Below, in pieces: positions 56,488 through 64,000 of a stretch of DNA of 64,000 bases (the first letter of the stretch is position 1; each line of letters starts with the position of its first letter). This DNA is from Paguma larvata (taxonomy: Eukaryota > Chordata > Mammalia > Carnivora > Viverridae). The translations under genes were made by a program, and so were the position numbers. The DNA is taken from the NCBI GenBank assembly GCA_030068075.1, contig CM057832.1, positions 78,958,502 through 79,022,501 on the forward strand, in the 5' to 3' direction. The notes below the pieces were generated by a model, which was not told where the DNA came from, ran no database searches, and saw only the letters and a program-made list of their open reading frames with translations.

Positions 56488-57434
56488 TTTATTAGGTAAT
56501 CTTATAACAGCTGTTTGGGTACACAAATACGTATGTACAATTTCCTAAACACGTAAATAAAAGGCAGCAGTTTAGTATGGCTGCAAGAATTCGTACTACT
56601 CAAAACCTTACCAAAACATTTATTATAAAAATCAGTAAAATTGCTTAACACGTCCTAAAAATGTTCAGGTGTGTGTACATAAACATTTCAAGCTTGCTTT
56701 ACAAAAAAAGAATGCAATTTCTAATCCATGTGTTCATAGTGACTTTCAAAAGTAGTTCAAAGGGGGAAAAAAGAAAGTAGCCTTGCCTTGTAATACAGCA
56801 TTCACTAATACTGACTTACCCTGGGACGTTCATGAAAGATCCTTTGTTATCACATACGGTAAAAATATTTAACAATTAATACCCCATTTCTATGAATAAA
56901 ACATAGAAAATAGGATTCTACTTTCTGAAACTAACTTGTAACCATGAAAAACTGCATTCATCCTGCAGGTACTGACACCTCACATTTTTACTTTAAAAAT
57001 AGCTACGATGCTTGAAATTCAAAAAGAAGCCCACAAGACATCTTCTCCCAATACATTCACTGAATGCAGACTTAAATGACACATTTCATTTTGATTGTGC
57101 CGCTCATACGCATACTTTACAATGGCTGCAATATAGTCCGTTTGTATTTTTAACTGGAACCAAAATTAGATGAATGATCTATGCAAAATCAATAGCCTGT
57201 ATTTTTATAACAGTTGTCACATGCAAAAAGGAAAAAATAAAAAACAAAAACCAAAAACACCAAAAAGCCCTGAGTCAGTATTTTTTGCAAAAGTAATGAA
57301 AAAGAATACTGTGCTATGAAGTCATTTTATAATTTAGGAAATGGTTAAGACTGTCCAGTATTTATTTGTTTTGTGTTCATTTTGATTGGAGAGAGGTATG
57401 GCTCTTGTTTGGTTTATCCAATTCAGATCATTTC
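56488..57434 (-). other. MAMDC2: MAMDC2 3'UTR (probable extent)
   Basis: AT-rich sequence after the MAMDC2 stop codon, free of recognisable repeats from 57,434 down to about 56,490, as is usual for a 3'UTR. Candidate AATAAA signals on the minus strand lie at 56,619-56,624 and 56,488-56,493. The exact end is not determinable without transcript data. Confidence 0.6.
56619..56624 (-). terminator. Candidate MAMDC2 poly(A) signal
   Basis: TTTATT on plus, AATAAA on minus, about 0.8 kb after the stop codon. A second AATAAA lies at 56,488-56,493. Confidence 0.45.
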
Positions 57435-57499
57435 CTAAAACTCAACTTCATTTAAATCCTCAGAATATCCTGATGATTGCTGGGTTATATCTTCCATTT
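57435..57499 (-). CDS. MAMDC2: MAMDC2 terminal coding exon
   Basis: Encodes the last residues, (A)EMEDITQQSSGYSEDLNEVEF, then TAG (57,435-57,437). This is the short acidic, Ser-rich tail following the final MAM domain of the secreted matrix protein MAMDC2 (mamcan). The acceptor is CCTGACAG|AA, phase 1. The SSG next to YSED resembles a glycosaminoglycan-attachment dipeptide in an acidic setting and the Tyr a possible sulfation site; both are inferences. Human ends NEIEY in memory, so cat NEVEF is close. Confidence 0.93.
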
Positions 57500-57647
57500 C
57501 TGTCAGGAAAGACAAATAGAAAATAGACAATAACCGTTTTCGCCATTTTTATTATAGAAAAATTCTTAATTTGCATTCTCATGATTTGAGACTATTGCAA
57601 CATCCCTTTTCAATCAAGTGGATATAATTGGGAAAAAATATTGTTAC

Positions 57648-57732
57648 CTGCACAGGGTCCTGCTTGAAATTTAACATCGTCAATGGCAATGTCACTTCTT
57701 ATTGACACTCCCCGAATGGCTTCAAAAATTAC
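57648..57732 (-). CDS. MAMDC2: MAMDC2 penultimate coding exon
   Basis: An 85-nt exon encoding VIFEAIRGVSIRSDIAIDDVKFQAGPCA plus one base. It is the C-terminal strand block of the last MAM domain, with the hallmark AIDDVKFxxGPC and its closing cysteine. The acceptor is CTTTTCAG|GTA and the donor GCAG|GTAAC, phase 0 in, phase 1 out. A SINE sits only 41 nt upstream of this acceptor in the intron. MAM domains mediate adhesive contacts of extracellular proteins; the protein is secreted into matrix. Confidence 0.96.
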
Positions 57733-57773
57733 CTGAAAAGTAGTGAAGTTTGAATTTAGAAATGGAGTCATCT

Positions 57774-57994
57774 TTGGGGTGCCTGGGTGGCTCAGTCGGT
57801 TAAGCGACTTTGGTTCAGATCATGACCTCGCTGCTTGTGAGTTTGAGCCCCATGTTGGGCTCTGTCCTGATGGCTCAGAGCCTGGAGCCGGTTTCAGATT
57901 CTGTGTCTCCCTCTCTCTCTCTCTCTCTCTTTCTTTCCCTCTCCCACTCATACCCTGTCTTTCTCAAAAATAAATAAACATGAAAAAAAAAATC
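57774..57994 (+). mobile_element. CAN-SINE with target duplication, antisense in MAMDC2 intron
   Basis: Perfect 17-bp repeats TAGAAATGGAGTCATCT at 57,757-57,773 and 57,995-58,011. Head TTGGGGTGCCTGGGTGGCTC. Its insertion point is 41 nt from the splice acceptor of the 57,648-57,732 exon. Confidence 0.97.
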
Positions 57995-58425
57995 TAGAAA
58001 TGGAGTCATCTGGATAAAAGAATACTTGTCAGGAGCAGATCCATGTTGTGTGGGTCTGGAAGGTTAGACTGTTTTTCAACCTCCTTTCAGGAAAGGAATA
58101 CAAAATCACAAATTCAAATTTAGGTAAAAAAGAGAGTACTTATTTGGAATTTTAAAGAAATTCACAACAAATTACTAGAGTCTTGGAGATTTAGGTCGCT
58201 TCTGAGAGCTCTTTAGGCCAAAGTCCCAGAATGCTTACATAGAAATGCTTCCTGGTGGTGACCTGGTTTCCCTCCCCTCCCCTCGAATATTCTAGACCCA
58301 GCATTCACAGGGCCTATGAAAGTCATGGGCCCAGAAGTTTAAGTTTTCTTAGGCTCTCTATAAATCGACAGAGATACATAAACATTAAGTTTACCAAGAA
58401 GAAAATGGTCCACTTATTGTGTTAG

Positions 58426-58658
58426 AACTTTTTTTTCTTTAAAGTTTTTTAAATGTTTTTATTTATTATTGAGAGACAGAGAGAGACAGAGCATGAGCAT
58501 GGGAGGAGCAGAGAGACGGGAGACACAGAATCTGAAGCAGGCTCCAGGCTCTGAGCTGTCAGCACAGAGCCCGAGGTGGGGCTCGAACTCACGAACTGTG
58601 AGATCATGATCTGAGCCAATGTCGGACACTTAACCAACCGAGCCGCTCAGGCGCCCCC
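58426..58658 (-). mobile_element. CAN-SINE with target duplication, minus
   Basis: Repeats CACTTATTGTGTTAG (58,411-58,425) and CACTTATTGTATTAA (58,659-58,673). Reversed head CGCTCAGGCGCCCC. It lies in the MAMDC2 intron, sense with the gene. Confidence 0.95.
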
Positions 58659-58673
58659 ACTTATTGTATTAAA

Positions 58674-60059
58674 TACCATCACATCCAAGAACAGCTCAGG
58701 AGGAGAGAACCAGTTTCATAACTTTGGATCCTGAGAAGAAAATAACTGATCAAATATTCAGGTTCTAGGGAAAATAGCTTACATTACCAGCTCTAAAGCT
58801 GCCTCAACAATGGTTAATAAACCACCAAATACTCCAGGGAGGCTTGTGGGTAATGAAAATTATCCGGAAGACACATTTGCTCTACTCATTTTATGAGCAA
58901 ATGACTCCCCATTGGACTAGTTTATGATTTAAATTAAATCGAAGAATATAAAGTAGATAATTAAAAAGCATATGAAACGATCTTGAAATTAATGACTCTG
59001 AGAAGCTTTAATGACAGAAATGGGAAAAATAACATTATTATAATTTCTAAGGGCACAATCCCAAACAAGAATCCAAATAAATGGTTAGAAGAGGGAAAAA
59101 ATATCCTAACACATCTAGATAGGATATATGAGTGCAGTTAAGAACCATTTTGGTTTTCTGAACCAAAAATAAAATCTGGTTTTTGACCACCAAGTCTGCA
59201 AGGGAAGTATGATAAACAAAATACCTGACAGAATTATATTCTGAGTAGTCTGTGGTTGGGCCAAATACTTGATTTCACACAACTTTCTCCTCTGAATTTC
59301 CTCACTACCTGAGTGGTAACTATTTTATACCATTACGATTTTCCCCTTGTCCTATAGATACACATTCTATTAGTAAATAATTGTAGTTATCGAAGAATTA
59401 GATAAAAATTTATTTTCTCCTTTAAGTGTATGATTTTTCCAAATATCTACTAAGTCATTAGAACATAAATACTAAGCTGTTTGGACCTAACTACTGAATA
59501 AATGAAACTGTGAGGTATTACTTTTGGTCTAGGAGCACCAGGAAAAAAATTAATGAGACCAAGCATACCATGAACAAGAACATTTGGAAACGTGGTCTTA
59601 ATTCTGTGTTTCCCTAGCCCATAATAATACCTACTAAACGTTAGGCAGTATAATGAACAATATGAATGACACAAAGATTTCAATGAGCTAAGAATTTGTC
59701 TAACACTTTCTTTCTTTCAATGGCATAAAAATAAAAGAACCCGGGGAGGAAAGCGGAGAGAGCAGAGGAGGAAATGTTAAGCACGGAATCCAAAGGAAAA
59801 CACGTCACTTTGTGTTTTTGACCAACAGCAAGTCAACCACAGCTTAGCGCTGTATTAAGCCCTTAGGAAGGAGCATGATTAAAATTTTGCCGCTTGACGC
59901 ATTTCTCCTACCAGGATGGTAGGATGATTGGAATGTCATCAGGAGGGCACCCACTCATCTCCCCTGGAGGATGAGTCTGAACAGCAGCAGTACCGCAGCA
60001 CTCTGAGAGTCATCCACGCCTGCCCGCCCCCACCCATGGTGCATACATCCACCTCTCCA
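58674..60059 (-). other. MAMDC2 intron, unassigned
   Basis: No repeat or motif recognised. Frames here are short and featureless. Confidence 0.5.
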
Positions 60060-61015
60060 GCTTTGTTCTTTTTCCTGAACTTCAGTCTCATATCCTGTGC
60101 TTACCTGACATACCCACATGGGTGTCTAACAGACGTGGAAAACTTAGCATGTCCGGAAAACTCGCTTGTTAACTTCCCTCCCGTGCACACTGCCCTCGCA
60201 CCTCCAGCCATGCTCCACCTAAAGCCTTCCTCATCTCAGGAAATGGTAACTCCAGTTAGCAACCAGTTACTCAGGCCAAAACTCGGGGAGCCATCTTGAT
60301 GCCTCTTTCTCTCAAGCCCCACATTCCACACGTAAGAAGTCCCGTGGGCTTCTGATGCGTCTCACCCCTGCCTCTCACTCCTTCTGCCAGTCCCGCTGCA
60401 GCAGCCTCCGAAGTCTTCTTGCCCCCCCCCTACAGTCTACTCTCCATATAGTAGCTGGAGTGATCATTTAAAAATATAAATCCAGATCACATTACCTTAA
60501 AGCCACGTGATGGTTCTTCATTGCTTCTGGAATAAATTTCAAACTCTACTATGATGTTCAAGGCCTTTCACAATTATACCCTGATACTTCGATCTCATTA
60601 CCTGTTTGGCTTGACCTATTCTTTTCCATTGCACTTATTATTTTAAAATTTTTTTTTTTTTGAGAGAGAGAGAGCATGAGCAGGGGAGGAGCAGAGAGAG
60701 ACGAGACACAGAATCTGAAGCAGGTCCAGGCTCTGAGCTATCAGCACAGAGCCCGACGCAGGGCTGGAACTTGTGAACTGCGAGATCATGACCTGAACTG
60801 AAGTCGGACGCTTAACCCACTGAGCCACCCAGGCACGTCTCCCCTCTACCCTGCACTTATGATAATGTACTTGATATACATTATAGATCTTTGGTTTACT
60901 TTTTCTACCTTTCCCCGACTTGAATGTCAACTCTAAAAGAGAAGGAGCTTTACATGTTATGTTCATTGCTGTATCCTCAGCACTTAGAGTGGTCAACAAA
61001 GAATTATTAAAATGA
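60060..61015 (+). repeat. L2, split by a SINE
   Basis: AACTTAGCATGTCCGGAAAACTCG, AGGAAATGGTAACTCCAG, AGCTGGAGTGATCATTTAAAAATA, TTCAAGGCCTTTCACAATTATACC, and after the SINE GAATGTCAACTCTAAAAGAGAAGG and GTATCCTCAGCACTTAGAG. This is L2 ORF2 to 3' end. The 123-codon frame 59,928-60,299 partly overlaps it and is not a gene. Confidence 0.75.
60642..60838 (-). mobile_element. CAN-SINE, minus, nested in L2
   Basis: T run then GAGAGAGAGAGCATGAGCAGG; reversed head GAGCCACCCAGGCACG. Short flanking repeat TGCACTTAT on both sides. Confidence 0.93.
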
Positions 61016-61149
61016 GATATTTTGGCCTCATACTCTTAGGAACTCAGTCTGGATGCCAATGGAACTATTGAGAATACCGGGGTTGCCATGGTGATATGAA
61101 TTAGAGACCAGAGATATTTGGGAGAGAATATATTTTTAGAAACAATAAT

Positions 61150-61340
61150 ATATGTTTATACTTGGGGATTTTAAAATTTAGAAAACCCTTTCACATACAT
61201 AATCTCATTGACGCTCTAACTCTGGTGATGTCGGCATGGCGGGAATTATTACCCCATGTTGAAAATGTACACCCTCAGAGGGGAGGAGATTTCCCCAAGA
61301 TCACCCGGTGCTTATGACACCCAGGGGAATAAGTTTATTT
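61150..61340 (-). repeat. MIR-like fragment
   Basis: CCTTTCACATACATAATCTCATTGA, ATTATTACCCCATGTTGAAAATG, AGGAGATTTCCCCAAGATCACC. Confidence 0.65.
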
Positions 61341-61414
61341 TGGAACTTATTTTCTTCTTTCTCTTTTGAGTAGTGTTCCTGGAAACAAATTGGAATTAAT
61401 GCATGCCTTGACCA

Positions 61415-61630
61415 GCATACGGACGGAGGGAGAGAGTGTGGCACAGTGGCTTAGGGACACACACTTTGAGACGAGCCAGATCTGGGACCGAATTCTCTCT
61501 CTGCCACTTACCAGCTGGACATGGAGTTTCTCCTTCTGCAAAGAGGAGCTATAAGACCAATGGGAAGAAGTTGTGTACCGCTCCTAGCGCTGTAAGTGCC
61601 TGGTGCTTAAAAGATGTCCAACTTATTCAT
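61415..61630 (+). repeat. MIR fragment
   Basis: GTGTGGCACAGTGGCTTAGGGACAC, CTGGGACCGAATTCTCTCTCTGCCACTTACCAGCTG, GCTGTAAGTGCCTGGTGCTTAAAAG. Confidence 0.75.
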
Positions 61631-61841
61631 GTGGATGTGTCTATGTTTATTAGACACTAAGATGTTTTGGAGAAACTAGTTTCCGCCTGGTCTCCAGATA
61701 GTCATTTGGGATTCCCGAGGGAATCGCTAAGTCCAGAAGGAAATTCCTCAGGGCAGATTCATATCTGTTCCATTCTAAGACAAAGGGAATGGTCTGGAGT
61801 CTTCTTTCTTACGAAGTTGGGAGCTAAAACTCTCTCAGGCC

Positions 61842-62040
61842 AGGAGTGCTTGGGTGGCTCAGTCAGTTAAGTGTCCGACTCTTGATTTCAGCTCAGGTCA
61901 TGATCTCATGGTTTGTGAGTTTGAACCCCAAGTTGGCCTCTGTGTTGACAGTGCAGAGCCTGCGTGGGATTCTCTGCCTCCCTCTCTCTCTCTCTCCTCT
62001 CCTCCCTCTCAAAATAAATAAAAATAAACTTAAAAAAAAA
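61842..62040 (+). mobile_element. CAN-SINE with target duplication, plus
   Basis: Repeats TCTCTCAGGCC at 61,831-61,841 and 62,041-62,051. Head AGGAGTGCTTGGGTGGCTCAG. Confidence 0.95.
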
Positions 62041-62284
62041 TCTCTCAGGCCCTTCTTTACCCTTTGAACTTGAACACCCCAAGATGATACCAATAGATGC
62101 CTAATTACTTTTGGGATCAAAAACCATTTCAAGCAACCAGCTACCAGCAATTCTAGCATATTCAAGGCCTTGTACTCAACTCCCTGAGATTAGCCGCTGA
62201 GAAGTCACCTGTTCCCAGAGCTCTGGTACGTTAGCGCCATTCGGGAAGCATAAAAAACACCAAGGTCAGGCTGCACTTGAGGGA

Positions 62285-62485
62285 CTCGGACCCACTTCCT
62301 CTGGGACAGAGATTCTTCATCGTTAGTGTGCATCTACGTCATCAGGAAGGTTTGTTAAAACACGGATTTCTGGGCCCCTCCCCCAGAGTGTCTGGTTCAG
62401 TAGTTCTGAAGTGGGGCCTGAGAATGTGCATTTTAGGTAAAAGTCATTTGAGGTGTCTCAGGACCGCACTTGGAGAACACCTGAA
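62285..62485 (+). mobile_element. hAT-Charlie type MER remnant (MER3-like)
   Basis: TTAGTGTGCATCTACGTCATC, GGTTTGTTAAAACACGGATTTCTGGGCCCC, TCTGGTTCAGTAGTTCTGAAGTGGGGCC, GACCGCACTTGGAGAACAC: a widespread mammalian MER element with inverted-repeat ends. Exact family unsure. Confidence 0.65.
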
Positions 62486-62531
62486 TAAGGTAGCAGGAGG
62501 GGCGCCTTAATACCGAACAAAATTAACCTAC

Positions 62532-62672
62532 CATCTCAGAATGATGATCAATTATATTATTAAGTTCCTGAATGATCTGCTTTTCTTCTGTAGCAGATAT
62601 TAAAGCACCATCCAAATCATTTCTGGAGAATTGGTTATTCTTTCCTAAACCTCTAGACAGTTCTGTTCAAGC
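62532..62672 (-). other. Possible cryptic exon or coding relic (unassigned)
   Basis: Minus-strand open stretch of about 46 codons ending with a donor-like ATG|GTAGGT at about 62,531. The peptide includes NDLDGALISATEEKQIIQEL and NNIIDHHSEM. No plausible acceptor or start codon, and no family recognised. Within the MAMDC2 intron. It could be chance. Confidence 0.2.
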
Positions 62673-63739
62673 CAGGGTAATGGGCCACCCTTGGATAACG
62701 GCTCATTTTCCCTTGGTCACTTGTTCTTTAGCAGCGCAGCACCCTCAATGGCCCTGCGGCCTGACCTTCGGCAATTCCTTCCCATTCAGATCTGCAGGAA
62801 ATTCAGCGTGTTTGAGCGATGGTATAAAACAAAGCCCTTATTGTGAATACCTCTTCCAGGAAGATTTAGGCTTAGACCAAACAGGCAGTGGTTAAAGCTG
62901 AGGGGTCCTGGTCCAAAAGCTGAGTCAAATGAGGAGGATGTAGGGCTTTCAGTAGAAGGTCACACCTAGGAATTCTACGGAGCAATTTCAGGAACGTCAA
63001 GGTCTGAAGGTTATTTCCCCAGAGCCTTCTAGAGCTTTGGCTCATGGCAGGCAGGTGAACTCAGTAGCTGTCAGGAGGGCCCTGCTCACCTCTAGCCTAG
63101 ATTGGTTGCTCGACCTCACACACTGGCATTTGAAAGGCTCTATCCTGTCATTTCCCAGAGTCCCTCATAATCTAGATGCTGTGTGATGGAGGCCTCATAA
63201 AGCACAGAGGAAAACCCGGAGCAAGAGTCAGGAATTAGGAACGGGACTCTCAGTTCCTTCCACATCCATGCAGACAGAGGCTTCATAATTGACTGTGGAC
63301 CAGGCACTCTTAAATAGAGGCTTGCAACCAAAGCCCCTGTGTGTGGGTAACGATGAGGGAAAGATCCAGCTGCAACAACTAATTAGGTAATACCATGTTT
63401 AGAAGAAAAGGAGACTGTTTGGGAGACGTGCAGGACACAGAGAATACACTTGACATTCAGAATGTGCCAAGACAAAAATAGCTACCCTTTCATCACTGAG
63501 TTGCAAAAATCACTTCGTACATAAATACCCAAAGCTTTCTCTCTCACCGCCTAATCTCCCATTCACTGCTTAGATTTAATCAATAGAGACTAATTATGTT
63601 TACTCTTAAACACGGACTGTCTTTATCTATGACCCTGAAAAAAGAACAGAACATTCTCCTTGGTAGCAAGAAGAAGACAGAATGTCAGCAGCCTATAGGG
63701 ACATTTTCTCTCACTTGGTTCTTCTCCCCTTTGGCTTAC
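62673..63739 (-). other. MAMDC2 intron, unassigned
   Basis: No repeat or gene recognised. The plus frame 62,572-62,895 has no domain features. Confidence 0.5.
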
Positions 63740-64000
63740 CTGGTGTTGTGTCTCACAACTGTATTCAATCAGTGCCCGGAGCCAGGAGATGCTCTGTTCA
63801 CCTCTTCTTCGCCATAAGAGGGACTCTTCACTATCACCCACCCTTTTCAAATAAACACTCAGCAGGCCAGTCCCTGCTCCATACATGTGGTAGAAAAAGG
63901 TCAAGCAGTGTTTTCCGGAGACTCCTCTCAGAGGCCAAGATAAGAGATGTGCCTTTTGTCCATACACCATGTGGGAGGCCTCGATGTACATGTAGTACCC
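63740..64000 (-). CDS. MAMDC2: MAMDC2 coding exon, partial (last MAM domain)
   Basis: 261 nt in frame to the window edge (87 codons), GYYMYIEASHMVYGQKAHLL... to ...RALIEYSCETQHQ. It is most of the final MAM domain: the GYYMYIEAS opening strand, SGKHCLTFFYHMYGAGTGLLSVYL core with its cysteine, and WLRALIEYSC. The donor is CACCAG|GTAAG, phase 0, and it splices to VIFEAIRG of the 57.7-kb exon across a 6-kb intron. The exon's 5' end and the rest of the gene (signal peptide and earlier MAM domains) lie beyond position 64,000. Identification rests on remembered MAMDC2 sequence and on synteny with SMC5. Confidence 0.95.

Noticed and set aside
63596..63817. 73-codon plus frame overlapping the MAMDC2 exon
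   Set aside because: Antisense shadow of the MAM-domain exon and its donor.

Overview
The window is nuclear DNA from a carnivore, almost certainly a felid or other feliform. About twenty-five tRNA-derived CAN-SINEs of the cat type (SINEC_Fc-like head reading GCACCTGGGTGGCTCAGTC, then a CT-rich stretch, AATAAA and an A tail) are scattered on both strands. There is also a full-length carnivore L1, and many worn L1M, L2, MIR, MLT1, MER and Tigger remnants shared by placental mammals. Two protein-coding genes can be assembled exon by exon, both on the minus strand. Nothing prokaryotic is present (no operons, CRISPR arrays or phage).

Layout. Positions 1-33,184 carry the 5' part of SMC5: eight coding exons, read from high to low coordinates, give residues 1-355, with all splice junctions in phase. 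The CpG-island promoter lies at about 32.86-33.47 kb. The introns are mostly old LINE debris plus SINEs. They also hold a C1QBP processed pseudogene (about 26.2-26.8 kb) and a 36-nt copy of the 5' half of tRNA-Glu(CTC) flanked by a perfect 18-bp duplication (24.19-24.27 kb). From 33.5 to 56.5 kb is intergenic DNA. It contains a 6.87-kb L1 (46,338-53,207, minus strand) with a matching 15-bp target duplication, an intact ORF1, an ORF2 broken by two stops and a frameshift, and a GC-rich 5'UTR built of about six degenerate 80-bp units. Positions 56.5-64.0 kb hold the 3' end of MAMDC2: the last three coding exons, finishing the final MAM domain and the acidic tail, plus the 3'UTR. The order MAMDC2 then SMC5, in the same orientation, matches human 9q21.12.

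The two genes are neighbours but not functionally linked. SMC5 is the ATPase subunit of the SMC5/6 genome-maintenance complex; MAMDC2 is a secreted extracellular-matrix protein. I saw no new gene system. The most unusual items are the retro-inserted tRNA half, the monomer-type L1 promoter with overlapping ORF1/ORF2, and a SINE 41 nt upstream of a MAMDC2 splice acceptor. Repeat family names come from memory of consensus sequences and need confirmation with a repeat library.
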